This document shows positions 11,255 to 20,340 of a DNA stretch of 64,000 bases, piece by piece. This DNA is from DATJGR01 sp963787045 (GTDB lineage Bacteria > Pseudomonadota > Gammaproteobacteria > Pseudomonadales > Azotimanducaceae). How positions within the stretch are numbered: position 1 is the first letter of the stretch; the number at the start of each line of letters is the position of its first letter. Location of the stretch: contig CAWBBR010000005.1 in the NCBI GenBank assembly GCA_963787045.1, positions 124,001-188,000 of the forward strand, in the 5' to 3' direction. The notes beneath the pieces were generated by a model that saw only the letters and a list, made by a program, of their open reading frames with translations, was not told where the DNA came from and ran no database searches. A program made the translations under genes and the position numbers.

Positions 11255-12057
11255 GCCGCATTCGCACCCGACTGAACACGTTGCGCAGTTCGGGCCGCAA
11301 AGCGCTCGTGGCGTTCATCACCGCCGGAGACCCCAACAAAGCAACTACGGGGCCGGCCATGCACGCATTGGTTGCGGGCGGCGCAGACGTGATCGAATTG
11401 GGCGTGCCGTTCTCGGATCCGGAGGCGGAAGGACCAGCGATTCAAAGGAGCTCCGAGCGCGCGCTGGCCGCCGGTACGCGACTTGCCGACATTCTCGACC
11501 TCGTCAGCGAATTCAGATTGCAGGATGCGACGACGCCGGTGTTGCTGATGGGTTATCTGAACTCGGTCGAGCGAATGGGATATCGGGAGTTCGTCAACCG
11601 CGCGGCGGCCGCCGGTGTCGACGGAATGGTCCTGGTCAATCTGCCGCCGGAGGAAGCGGGCGAGCTTCTCGAATTGGCGCGCGCCCGCGGCCTCGAACTG
11701 ATCTTCCTGATCGCGCCAACGACGACACCCGACCGCATCCGGCTGATTTCCGGTCAAGCCGGCGGCTTCATCTATTACGTCGCGTTGAAAGGAGTGACGG
11801 GTGCATCTCATCTGCGAACCGACGGAATCGCCGAGCAGATCGCGCGCATCCGCTCACACACCGATCTTCCGATCATGATCGGGTTCGGCATCAAAGACGG
11901 AACGTCGGCGCGCATGGTCGCTCCGTTGGCGGATGGCGTAGTACTGGGTACGTCGCTGGTCACGACGATGGAGCGCCACCAGCACGCGCCCGACCGGATT
12001 GCATCGGCGCTGCGCGAGCAACTTCTGGAGATTCGTACGGCGATCGACAACGTATGA
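11251..12057 (+). CDS. trpA: Tryptophan synthase alpha chain with Glu at the Asp60 position
   Basis: TrpA cleaves indole-3-glycerol phosphate to indole, which is channelled to TrpB. The 268-residue barrel begins SRIRTRLNTLRSSGRKALV and keeps catalytic E49 (DVIELGVPFSDP). The second catalytic acid, Asp60 in enteric TrpA, is replaced by E60: the loop reads SDPEAEGPAIQ where SDPxADGP is usual (codon GAA at 11428-11430). The other conserved parts are present: YVALKGVTGA (normally YLLSRAGVTG) is altered in its middle but the GFGIKDG phosphate loop is intact. Coupled to trpB by GTGA overlap and to folC by ATGA overlap. Confidence 0.93.
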   Translation: MSRIRTRLNTLRSSGRKALVAFITAGDPNKATTGPAMHALVAGGADVIELGVPFSDPEAEGPAIQRSSERALAAGTRLADILDLVSEFRLQDATTPVLLMGYLNSVERMGYREFVNRAAAAGVDGMVLVNLPPEEAGELLELARARGLELIFLIAPTTTPDRIRLISGQAGGFIYYVALKGVTGASHLRTDGIAEQIARIRSHTDLPIMIGFGIKDGTSARMVAPLADGVVLGTSLVTTMERHQHAPDRIASALREQLLEIRTAIDNV

Positions 12058-13319
12058 CGGGTCGAACACTGGATGACTGGTTGGCGCACGCCGAGCGAGT
12101 GCACCCGGTTGGAATCGACATGGGGCTCGTTCGCGTCCGTCGCGTAGCGGAGCGGCTCGAAGTGCTGCCCCCTGCGCCGAAGAACATCGTCGTTGCGGGA
12201 ACAAACGGGAAAGGATCCACGTCGGTATATCTCGAGGCCTTGCTGCTCGCGGACGGTCGCAGCGTCGGCACGACGTTGTCGCCGCATCTGAGCAGGTTCA
12301 ATGAACGCGTGCGGGTCAATGGCGAACCCGTCGACGACACCACGCTCTGCGACGCATTTGCGACCATCGAAGAAGCGCGCGGGGAAACGACGCTGACCTA
12401 TTTCGAATTCGGCGTGCTCGCCGCGCTGCTCGTGTTTCGACGCGCCCGGGTCGATGCGACGGTTTTGGAAGTGGGTCTCGGCGGCCGACTCGATGCGGTG
12501 AACATCGTGGATGGATCGGTATCGGTCATTACCAGCATCGGTATCGATCATGTCGGCTATCTCGGTCCCGATCGCGAGTCGATCGGTCGCGAGAAAGCGG
12601 GGATTCTGCGGCGTGGCGTGCCGTGCGTTTATGGCGAGGCGTCGATTCCGTCGAGCATCATCGATGCGGCGCAGGCGCTGGATGCACCGTTGATGCGGTT
12701 TGGAACGGACTTCTCCGCCGCAGCGACCGAGCGCGGTTGGAGTTTCGAAGGACGCTCGCGTTCAGATCGGGTCCGATGCGCGGAGCTCGTCAAACCTGCG
12801 GTTGCTTTGCCCAACGCAGCGACCGCGCTGCAGACGCTGCTGCTGCTCGGCGTCTCGACGCCGATCGAACGGCTCGTTGCAGAAGGGTCGACCGCGCGTC
12901 TACCGGGACGGTTCGAGCGCTTCGACTATCGTGGTGCGTCCGTGATCGTCGACGTCGCACACAATCCTCACGGCGCTGCGTTCCTGTCGGAGCAGCTGCG
13001 GGCCACGCAGCCGGGCGGTCGAACGATCGCTGTTGCCGGATTCTTGCAAGACAAGGACGCAGCGGGCATCGTAGCCGCGCTCTCGCCGGTGGTGGATGAA
13101 TGGACGCTCGTCGCAACGCGCGGGCCGCGTGGACAATCGGCGGCGATGTCGATGGAAAAGACGGGCCTGGTCGGACGGGCCGCGGTCTCGGAGGCTGATC
13201 TGGTCGACGTTCTCGACGGTTGGGTACGACAGATGACGGCGCACGACCGGCTGATCGTGGTCGGCTGCTTCGATCTCGCGCAACGCGCGCGGTCGATTCT
13301 TCTGCAGGCCGCGTCATGA
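12054..13319 (+). CDS. folC: Dihydrofolate synthase / folylpolyglutamate synthase
   Basis: FolC adds glutamate to dihydropteroate and to folates, using ATP. The 421-residue Mur-ligase-like protein has the P-loop GTNGKGS at 49-55, the LSPHLSRFNERVRVNG block, the EVGLGGRLDAVN motif and the C-terminal DVAHNPHGA substrate loop. The ATG overlaps the trpA stop. In many beta- and gammaproteobacteria accD lies directly before folC; here trpA and folC overlap and accD is not in the window. The stop overlaps the next gene. Confidence 0.94.
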   Translation: MTGRTLDDWLAHAERVHPVGIDMGLVRVRRVAERLEVLPPAPKNIVVAGTNGKGSTSVYLEALLLADGRSVGTTLSPHLSRFNERVRVNGEPVDDTTLCDAFATIEEARGETTLTYFEFGVLAALLVFRRARVDATVLEVGLGGRLDAVNIVDGSVSVITSIGIDHVGYLGPDRESIGREKAGILRRGVPCVYGEASIPSSIIDAAQALDAPLMRFGTDFSAAATERGWSFEGRSRSDRVRCAELVKPAVALPNAATALQTLLLLGVSTPIERLVAEGSTARLPGRFERFDYRGASVIVDVAHNPHGAAFLSEQLRATQPGGRTIAVAGFLQDKDAAGIVAALSPVVDEWTLVATRGPRGQSAAMSMEKTGLVGRAAVSEADLVDVLDGWVRQMTAHDRLIVVGCFDLAQRARSILLQAAS

Positions 13320-13849
13320 CTGACCGGACCCGCGACCGCGTGATGGGTGGGGTGTTTCTCACCGCGCTCGCGATCATCGTGCTGCCGATGCTGTTCGACG
13401 GCGCCGGCGTCGAGTCGCCTGCGCCGCCGAGCCTGCCGCAAGCGCCCGCGACCGATGCCGGACCGGTCCCGGCGATGGACCCGGCGAACCTGGCCAACGC
13501 GGAGGCGCTGCGCAAACGCATCGACGACGAGGGGTTCGACCAGTCCACCTCGACGAAGGTCGGCGATCCGGTCGTTGCGCCGGCCGATCGACGCCTCTCC
13601 ACCACGTTGCCTCCGGCCTGGGGCGTCCAGCTGGGCAGCTTCACCGATCGCGCGAAAGCGGTAGCCCTGCGCGACCAGTTGCGCGCGGACGGCTATCAGT
13701 CGGTGCTGACGGAAGTGAAGGGTTTGACCGGAACATCGACGCGCGTCGCGATCGGCCCGATGGTCAATCGAGACGACGCAATCAAACTCGAGCGCGAACT
13801 GGAAAAACGGTACGGAATGGACGTCATCGTCGTGGTATTCGGTCAATGA
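13316..13849 (+). CDS. dedD: SPOR-domain inner-membrane protein, DedD-like
   Basis: A 177-residue protein with a short cytoplasmic start, one membrane helix (about residues 10-27, VMGGVFLTALAIIVLPMLF), a proline-rich periplasmic linker and a C-terminal SPOR domain (about 100-177, starting WGVQLGSFTDRAKAVALRDQL). SPOR domains bind denuded septal peptidoglycan, and DedD takes part in cell constriction. Its place between folC and cvpA is the conserved one for DedD. Starts by ATGA overlap with folC. Confidence 0.86.
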   Translation: MTDRTRDRVMGGVFLTALAIIVLPMLFDGAGVESPAPPSLPQAPATDAGPVPAMDPANLANAEALRKRIDDEGFDQSTSTKVGDPVVAPADRRLSTTLPPAWGVQLGSFTDRAKAVALRDQLRADGYQSVLTEVKGLTGTSTRVAIGPMVNRDDAIKLERELEKRYGMDVIVVVFGQ

Positions 13850-13861
13850 AGCGGCAATGTC

Positions 13862-14360
13862 TTGGCGGCGGCTGACTATGTCATCGTCGGCATCATCGCG
13901 ATCTCCGCGCTCATCGGCGTCGCGCGCGGATTCGTTCGAGAAGTGCTGTCGCTGGCGATCTGGGGAGTGGCGGTGATTCTCGCGGTCGGCTTCGCGGGTG
14001 ATATCGCGGCGTCGCTGCCGAAGCGCCTCGAAGGCGACTCGTTGCGCTATGTCACCGCGTTCACGCTCGTGTTCGTCGGTACGCTCGTGATCGGCGCCAT
14101 GGCGCAATGGATCGTCTCGCGACTGGTGCAAACGACAGGTCTATCCGGTACCGATCGTCTGCTCGGACTTGCTGTTCGGCGGGCTCCGTGGCGCGGTGGT
14201 GTGTATCGTCGCGGTAATTGCGTTGCGTCCGTTCGCGAGTGAGCAACCGTGGTGGCGCGCTTCGCACGGAATTCCGATGCTCAGCGCGTTCGAATCGGAT
14301 GTGATGCACGTGTTTTCGTCTGCGGGCGCAATGGTCAACCGGCTTCGAGAGAAGCGATGA
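13862..14360 (+). CDS. cvpA: CvpA family membrane protein (one frameshift)
   Basis: CvpA is a small inner-membrane protein first linked to colicin V production; it usually lies directly before purF, as here. Four membrane helices are visible: YVIVGIIAISALIGVARG, a second in LAIWGVAVILAVG, a third in TAFTLVFVGTLVIGA, and a fourth in GGLRGAVVCIVAVIAL. The first frame ends wrongly after TDRLLG; a +1 shift near 14170 (context GGACTTGCTG) gives LLFGGLRGAVV and a stop at 14360, ten bases before purF. Start is uncertain: TTG 13862 is in frame, while the out-of-frame ATG at 13857 would fit if the bases between were misread. About 165 residues. Confidence 0.85.
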
Positions 14361-14370
14361 AGGAGCAAGT

Positions 14371-15897
14371 ATGTGCGGCGTAGTCGGGATGGTGAGCGGA
14401 AGTGCGGTGAATCAGCAGCTATACGATGCGCTAACGGTTCTGCAACACCGCGGCCAGGACGCCGCAGGCATCGTCACGTGCGATTCGGGAATTCTGTATC
14501 TGCGCAAAGGGAATGGTCTCGTCAGCGACGTGTTCCAGCAGCAGCACATGCAGCGGCTCGTCGGCAACATGGGAATCGGCCACGTGCGATATCCGACGGC
14601 CGGCAGCTCGAACTCGGCCGAGGCGCAGCCGATGTACGTGAATTCGCCGTACGGCATCACGCTCGCGCACAACGGCAATCTCACGAACTCGGAACAGCTG
14701 AAGCGTGATGTCTATCGGGAAGATCTCCGACACGTGAACACGGGGTCGGATTCGGAAGTGCTGCTGAACGTATTTGCGCACGAGCTGCAACGCGTCGGCG
14801 GCCACCGCCCCGAACCCGAGCACATCTTCGAAGCGGTCGCCGGCGTGCATCAGCGCTGCCGTGGCGCGTATGCGGTGGTTGCGATGGTGATCGGCGGCGG
14901 CATCGTCGGTTTCCGCGACAAATTCGGTATCCGGCCGCTGGTGTTCGGCAAGCGCGAGACCGAGTCGGGTACCGACTACATGATCGCGTCGGAAAGCGTT
15001 GCGCTCGACATACTCGGCTTCCAACTGATCCGGGACGTTGCACCGGGCGAAGCCGTCTATGTCAGCGCGCAGGGCGAACTGGCGACGCGCGTGTGCGCGG
15101 AGAGCCCGGTGCACACGCCGTGCATTTTCGAGCAGGTCTATCTCGCGCGACCCGACTCGATCATCGATCAGGTTTCGGTTTACAAGTCGCGCCTGCGGAT
15201 GGGCGAAAAGCTCGCGGACCGCATCGTTTCGAAGTACTCGCGCAACGATCACGACATCGATGTCGTCATTCCGATCCCCGATACCGGTCGCACCGCAGCG
15301 TTGCCGTTAGCACACCGGCTGGACGTGAAGTACCGCGAAGGGTTCGTCAAGAATCGCTACATCGGTCGGACGTTCATCATGCCTGGCCAGCAACAGCGCC
15401 GAAAGTCGGTGCGCCAGAAGCTGAATGTCATCGAATTGGAGTTCAAAGGTAAGAACGTGCTGCTGGTCGACGACTCGATCGTGCGCGGCACAACGATCAG
15501 CCAGATCATCGCGATGGCGCGGGCGGCCGGTGCACGGAAGGTCTACATGGCATCCGCCGCGCCTGCAGTCAGATTCCCGAACGTTTACGGTATCGATATG
15601 CCGTCCGCCGGCGAATTCGTCGCGTACAACAGAACCGACGAGGAGGTCGCGCGCGTCATCGGAGCCGATTGGCTGCTCTACCAGAACACCGACGACCTCG
15701 TCGCGTGCGCGGTCGAAGGGAACCCGCGGATCACGCGGTACGAGTGCTCGATCTTCGACGGCGATTACGTGACGGGAGACATAGACGATGCGTACCTAGA
15801 ACGTCTATCGTTGAACCGTAACGATCTAATGAAGCAACGCCGTGAAGCCGACTACAGCGGTGATCACTCCTTCATCGAGCTACACAACCACGCTTGA
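14371..15897 (+). CDS. purF: Amidophosphoribosyltransferase
   Basis: PurF transfers glutamine amide nitrogen to PRPP, the committed step of purine synthesis. The 508-residue product begins MCGVVGMV, so after Met removal Cys1 is the glutaminase nucleophile (N-terminal nucleophile fold). The PRPP-binding motif VLLVDDSIVRGTT is in the C-terminal phosphoribosyltransferase domain, with EVARVIGADWLLYQ and EGNPRITRYECSIFDG near the end. A good AAGGAG site lies 7 bases before the ATG. The next gene starts inside its 3' end. Confidence 0.96.
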   Translation: MCGVVGMVSGSAVNQQLYDALTVLQHRGQDAAGIVTCDSGILYLRKGNGLVSDVFQQQHMQRLVGNMGIGHVRYPTAGSSNSAEAQPMYVNSPYGITLAHNGNLTNSEQLKRDVYREDLRHVNTGSDSEVLLNVFAHELQRVGGHRPEPEHIFEAVAGVHQRCRGAYAVVAMVIGGGIVGFRDKFGIRPLVFGKRETESGTDYMIASESVALDILGFQLIRDVAPGEAVYVSAQGELATRVCAESPVHTPCIFEQVYLARPDSIIDQVSVYKSRLRMGEKLADRIVSKYSRNDHDIDVVIPIPDTGRTAALPLAHRLDVKYREGFVKNRYIGRTFIMPGQQQRRKSVRQKLNVIELEFKGKNVLLVDDSIVRGTTISQIIAMARAAGARKVYMASAAPAVRFPNVYGIDMPSAGEFVAYNRTDEEVARVIGADWLLYQNTDDLVACAVEGNPRITRYECSIFDGDYVTGDIDDAYLERLSLNRNDLMKQRREADYSGDHSFIELHNHA

Positions 15898-16825
15898 CGG
15901 CTCGACTCACGACGTCATCGCGGACGTCGTCGAGCGGCTCGGATCCGTACTGCTCGGCAAAGAACATCAGATCAAGCTCGCGCTCGCGTGTCTCTTTGCG
16001 CGGGGTCATCTGCTCATCGAGGATCTGCCCGGAATGGGCAAGACGATGTTGTCGCACGCCCTAGCGCGCGTGTTGGGGCTGTCGTTCAACCGCATTCAGT
16101 TCACGAGCGACGTTCTGCCGGGCGACATCGTCGGCGTGTCGATATTCGATCGCGAGCAGAACGCATTCCGGTTCGTTCCCGGCCCGGTGTTTGCGCAAGT
16201 CGTCCTCGCCGATGAAGTGAACCGCGCAACGCCGAAGTCGCAAAGCGCGTTGCTGGAGGCGATGGAGGAAAAGCAGGTCACGGTCGATGGACAAACGCGG
16301 GCGTTGCCGGATCCGTTCTTCGTGATTGCGACGCAGAACCCGAGCACGCAGACCGGCACGTTCCCTCTTCCAGAGTCGCAACTCGATCGCTTCCTCATGC
16401 GCATCGAAATCGGTTACCCCGAGCCAGACGCGGAACGGGAACTGCTGAAGCGCGGCGACCGGCGCGAGCTGCTGGAGCATCTGCCGGCGATCATCGACCG
16501 AAAGCGACTGGTACAGATCCAGGCAGAGGTCGATGGCGTGAAGGCGGCCGACCCGCTGATCGACTACGTACAACGTCTCGTTCATTTCAGTCGGCATGAA
16601 CAGGAATTCGCTTTCGGACTCTCGCCGCGCGGTGCGCTCGCGCTGCTGCGAAGTGCGCGCGCGTGGGCGCTGCTGCACCGGCGCAGCCACGTCGTTCCCG
16701 AGGACGTGCAGGCGGTGCTGCCAAGCGTCGTCGAGCATCGTCTGCGTTCGGCGGCGGACTTCTCAGGCCACGGTGGCGGCGCGCTCGCGCAGAAGCTGTT
16801 GTCGGGCGTCGATGTGGTCGGTTGA
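15842..16825 (+). CDS. MoxR-family AAA+ ATPase
   Basis: A 327-residue MoxR ATPase, a class of AAA+ chaperone that acts with VWA or DUF58 partners to mature or activate complexes. Walker A is DLPGMGKTM (about 61-69), Walker B VVLADEVNR, sensor 1 FVIATQNPSTQTGTFPLPESQ, and the C-terminal lid contains GLSPRGALALLRSARAWA. Start GTG 15842 lies 56 bases inside purF; no later start codon precedes the conserved DVVERLGSVLLGK. It leads a three-gene operon with a DUF58 and a transglutaminase gene, a widespread set whose exact function is unsettled. Confidence 0.9.
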   Translation: MKPTTAVITPSSSYTTTLDGSTHDVIADVVERLGSVLLGKEHQIKLALACLFARGHLLIEDLPGMGKTMLSHALARVLGLSFNRIQFTSDVLPGDIVGVSIFDREQNAFRFVPGPVFAQVVLADEVNRATPKSQSALLEAMEEKQVTVDGQTRALPDPFFVIATQNPSTQTGTFPLPESQLDRFLMRIEIGYPEPDAERELLKRGDRRELLEHLPAIIDRKRLVQIQAEVDGVKAADPLIDYVQRLVHFSRHEQEFAFGLSPRGALALLRSARAWALLHRRSHVVPEDVQAVLPSVVEHRLRSAADFSGHGGGALAQKLLSGVDVVG

Positions 16826-16857
16826 TCGACCGCGTTTCCGATTCGAGTAGCTGACCG

Positions 16858-17826
16858 ATGGCGGTGGAACTGTCCGCGTTCGAGCGTTCCCCTCGATTCA
16901 GCCGTTGGCTAGACCGACGTATCCCGCCGTCCCGAAGCCTCACGCTCAGCCAGCAGTCCATCTTCATCTTTCCGACGGTTACCGGATTTCTGTTCGGCGG
17001 CCTGATCGTGCTGCTGATTCTCGGTGCCATCAATTACCAGAACAGTCTGGTGTACGGCGTTGCATTCACGTTGGGGAGCCTCTTTCTCGTCACGATTCTG
17101 TACACCTTCAGGAATCTGTCCGGCTTGACCATCGAGTTGATTGCGGCGAGCAGCGGCTTCGTCGGCGAAGACGTCGAATTCCAGGTCCGGATCTCGCGTT
17201 CGAAGGGCAAGGGTCGCGAGGGGATTCAGCTCGGATGGCTCGGTGCAATCGCACAGTGGGCCGAGCTGTACGACACGGAAGCCTGCACGGTGCGGCTGTT
17301 CGTGCCGGCCAAGACGCGCGGCTGGCTCGATCCCGGACGGCTGCTGATCGAAACGCAGTATCCGTTGGGGTTGCTTCGCGCCTGGACGTGGGTCGACCTC
17401 GGCGCGCGTGGGCTCGTCTACCCACAGCCGTTGTTCATCGATCAACCGGAGCATGTCGCGCGGCGCGGGGAAGACGGCGAACTGATGGACCCGCAGGGCA
17501 GCGACGATTTCAGCGACATGCGCATGTACCGTCCCGGCGACCCGGTACGTCACGTCATCTGGCGCGCGTACGCGCGCACTGACCAGCTCGTGGTGAAGGA
17601 ATACACGAGCTATCTGGACCCGCGTCTGATGCTCGACTACGACCGCGTCGCGGGCGGAGTGGAGGAACGTTTGTCGCGCCTGACCGGCATGGCTTTGAAC
17701 GCGGCACGATCCGGGCGCGAGTTCGGACTCGTTCTACCGGGTACGAAGGTGCGGCCGGGGATCGGCGACCAACATCGCGATTCGATACTGCGCGCGCTGG
17801 CGTTGTATGGCCTTCCTCAAGCGTAA
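16858..17826 (+). CDS. DUF58 domain membrane protein
   Basis: A 322-residue protein with two membrane helices near residues 38-58 and 64-84 (FIFPTVTGFLFGGLIVLLILG and LVYGVAFTLGSLFLVTILY) followed by a cytoplasmic DUF58 domain, marked by the signature YRPGDPVRHVIWRAYART. DUF58 proteins are regular partners of MoxR ATPases and are sometimes VWA-related. It follows moxR by 32 bases and overlaps the next gene by 20 bases, so the three are one transcription unit. Confidence 0.88.
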   Translation: MAVELSAFERSPRFSRWLDRRIPPSRSLTLSQQSIFIFPTVTGFLFGGLIVLLILGAINYQNSLVYGVAFTLGSLFLVTILYTFRNLSGLTIELIAASSGFVGEDVEFQVRISRSKGKGREGIQLGWLGAIAQWAELYDTEACTVRLFVPAKTRGWLDPGRLLIETQYPLGLLRAWTWVDLGARGLVYPQPLFIDQPEHVARRGEDGELMDPQGSDDFSDMRMYRPGDPVRHVIWRAYARTDQLVVKEYTSYLDPRLMLDYDRVAGGVEERLSRLTGMALNAARSGREFGLVLPGTKVRPGIGDQHRDSILRALALYGLPQA

Positions 17827-19873
17827 CGAGGCAACTGAGGCGCTCGGGATCGGATATCAGATCCCGCGCACGAGTCTTGCGCTGTTGATGATCGCGCAGG
17901 CGGTCGTCGTACTGCCTCACGCGGCGCACATCACGCCGTGGATCATCGCGGTTGGACTGTTCTGCGGATACTGGCGCTGGATGGTGTTCCAGGGTCGATG
18001 GGATTACCCGCAACGCTGGATCAAGGTTCTGCTCGTCGTCGCATCGGCGATCGGCGTCGGCGCGAGCGGTAAGAGCGCGTTCAGCCTGGAAACGGCCACC
18101 GGTCTGTTGATCGTCGCCTTCGCGCTCAAGCTCGTCGAGATGAAGAGTCGTCGCGACGCGTATCTCGTCATTCACCTGTGCTACTTCATCGTGGCCGCCG
18201 AGTTCCTGTTCGACCAGTCGATCGGTGTTGCGTTGTACAGCGTGCTCTCGATGGTGATCGTTACCGCCGCGCTCGTGGGTCTGCACCAAATGCACACGCG
18301 TGTGCGCGTTTCGACGTCGCTTCGTACCGCGGCGGTGCTCGTGATGCAGGCGATGCCGCTGATGCTCGTGCTGTTCCTGTTCTTTCCGCGGGTTGCGCCG
18401 CTGTGGTCGGTACCGCTGCCGGGTGGAACGCGAACGGGCATGAGCGACCACGTCGCGCCCGGCGACATCGCGGCGCTCACGCGATCCGACGAGATCGCAT
18501 TCCGCGCCGTGTTCGACGGACCGATGCCGCCCGCGCGCGATTTATATTGGCGTGGCCTGGTGTACTCGAACTTCTCGCAAGGCACGTGGTCGGTGGGCGG
18601 CGTATCGAACTCGCCGGAGAACCTCCCGGCCGGCCCGGGCACGCGCGCGGCTTTCATGCCCGATGTGTCGGGGATCGAACCGGTGTCGTACCAGGTTCTG
18701 CTGGAACCAACGCAGGCATCCTGGCTGTTTGTGCTCGACGTCGCGATGCCGGTCGCGCACGGTACGTCGCTGACCCGCGATTTCAGATTGATCTCTGCCG
18801 AACCTGTGCACACGATGATGCATTATCGCGGCGCGGCGTATGCCGACGCGCCGATGGATCTGCAGCTGCCGGATTGGCTGCGCGTCCGCGAGACGCGCCT
18901 GCCCGACGATGACAATCCGCGCATCGTCGCGTTTGCCAAAGACCTGGCCGCTCGCAGCGATGGCGACGAAGCATTTCTCGCGAACGTGCTGCAGTACATC
19001 CGCACCCAACCGTTCTTCTACACACTGAGTCCGCCGCGACTCAGCGACTCAGGTAGCGTGGATGCGTTCTGGTTCGATTCGCGGCGCGGCTTCTGCAGTC
19101 ACTTTGCCGGCGCTTTCGTCTACTTGGCGCGTGCGGTCGGCATACCGGCGCGCATGGTCGGCGGATATCAGGGTGGTGAAGTCAATCCGCTCACCGGCCA
19201 CCTGGTCGTGCGCCAGTTCGACGCGCACGCGTGGACGGAGGTGTGGCTCGAAGGACGCGGCTGGGTGAGATTCGATCCCACCGCGGCGGTTGCACCGGCA
19301 CGCATCGAGTCGGGGTTGAACGCCGCACTTTCGGAAGCCGATCGCGAGGTGCTGTCGTCGGTCACCGGCGCGAGATTCGAGGGTGTGCCGGGTTTGCGCG
19401 ACGTGATGTATCTGTTCGAATCGATGCAACACCGCTGGAACCTGTGGGTCGTCGGATACGACACTGAAGTGCAGGCGCGTTATCTCGCCGACCTGTTGGG
19501 GGAAGTGACGCCGACGCGGGTCGGTCTCGCGATGTTGTTCGGCGGCGGCATCAGCCTCGCACTTGTCGTCGTGAGTCTGTTCTGGCGGAGACGTCCGACG
19601 CCGGACCACCCCGCGCAACGGATCTTCCGACGATTCGCGGAGCGAGTCGTGCGCAGCGGATTGACGCGTGCACCGGAGGAAACGCCTGCGCATTTTCTTG
19701 CGCGCGTCAACGCCGCGCGCAATCGTGCACCGTCGGACATCGCGCCGCTCATCGATCATCTCGACTCGCTGCTCTACAATCCCGACGTCGTCTGCAGCAA
19801 GGACGCGTTGCGTGTGCTGCGCAGCGGATTGCGTCGCTTGCAGGTCGACGTGGCGCTGCGCGCGCGCTCATAA
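17807..19873 (+). CDS. tgpA: TgpA-type transglutaminase-like membrane protein
   Basis: A 688-residue protein with an N-terminal cluster of membrane helices (within about residues 20-205), a periplasmic transglutaminase-like domain and a further helix near 575-595, then a cytoplasmic DUF4129-like tail. The catalytic triad is visible: C430 in RGFCSHFAGAF, H474 in DAHAWTEVWL and D490 in RFDPTAAV. The Pseudomonas homologue TgpA is essential there. Natural substrate is unknown. Last gene of the moxR-DUF58-tgpA unit; starts inside the DUF58 gene. Confidence 0.88.
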   Translation: MAFLKRNEATEALGIGYQIPRTSLALLMIAQAVVVLPHAAHITPWIIAVGLFCGYWRWMVFQGRWDYPQRWIKVLLVVASAIGVGASGKSAFSLETATGLLIVAFALKLVEMKSRRDAYLVIHLCYFIVAAEFLFDQSIGVALYSVLSMVIVTAALVGLHQMHTRVRVSTSLRTAAVLVMQAMPLMLVLFLFFPRVAPLWSVPLPGGTRTGMSDHVAPGDIAALTRSDEIAFRAVFDGPMPPARDLYWRGLVYSNFSQGTWSVGGVSNSPENLPAGPGTRAAFMPDVSGIEPVSYQVLLEPTQASWLFVLDVAMPVAHGTSLTRDFRLISAEPVHTMMHYRGAAYADAPMDLQLPDWLRVRETRLPDDDNPRIVAFAKDLAARSDGDEAFLANVLQYIRTQPFFYTLSPPRLSDSGSVDAFWFDSRRGFCSHFAGAFVYLARAVGIPARMVGGYQGGEVNPLTGHLVVRQFDAHAWTEVWLEGRGWVRFDPTAAVAPARIESGLNAALSEADREVLSSVTGARFEGVPGLRDVMYLFESMQHRWNLWVVGYDTEVQARYLADLLGEVTPTRVGLAMLFGGGISLALVVVSLFWRRRPTPDHPAQRIFRRFAERVVRSGLTRAPEETPAHFLARVNAARNRAPSDIAPLIDHLDSLLYNPDVVCSKDALRVLRSGLRRLQVDVALRARS

Positions 19874-19887
19874 CGCGGTTGGGAATC

Positions 19888-20340
19888 ATGTCGAGACTCA
19901 TGCGATCAACGCCTTGCATCGGCATTTGCTCGACGACGTACGGCGATCTCGTTTGCCGCGGCTGCAAACGGTTCTCGCATGAAATCGTTGCGTGGAACGT
20001 CTACACCGAAGACCAGCGCGAACGCGTCTGGACGCGGCTGCACGCGCTGCGCGATCAGGCGACGGCGGTATTCGTCACCGTATCGAACGAACAGACGCTG
20101 CGTGACGCGGCTCAGGCGGCGCGGATCGAGTTGCGTCCCGCGGTATCTGCGCTGACCCTGGGATACGAACTGCTGCGGCGCAAAGCGCGCGATCTGCATT
20201 CGGTGATCGAAGTCGGGCTCGTCGCGTTGGATCCGAGTCGCGCCGAACCGGTGGCGGTGCGCGACGCGATCGACGCGGAATTCCACGTACGTTCGGTGGC
20301 CTACTTCGAACACAGCTTTCACATCCCGGTCGATTCATAG
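19888..20340 (+). CDS. DUF1289 family protein
   Basis: A 150-residue protein with the N-terminal DUF1289 cysteine pattern PCIGICSTTYGDLVCRGCKRF, four cysteines that may bind metal or an iron-sulfur cluster, followed by EIVAWNVYTEDQRERVWTRL. The family is common in proteobacteria and uncharacterised. I took the ATG at 19888; a TTG three codons upstream is possible. The C-terminal 90 residues are not a known domain to me. It overlaps the next gene by one base (TAGTG). Confidence 0.75.
   Translation: MSRLMRSTPCIGICSTTYGDLVCRGCKRFSHEIVAWNVYTEDQRERVWTRLHALRDQATAVFVTVSNEQTLRDAAQAARIELRPAVSALTLGYELLRRKARDLHSVIEVGLVALDPSRAEPVAVRDAIDAEFHVRSVAYFEHSFHIPVDS

Noticed and set aside
13857..13861. ATG at 13857 as the cvpA start
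   Set aside because: It is out of frame with the conserved ADYVIVGIIAIS; it would only work if the bases between were wrong, so TTG 13862 is used.
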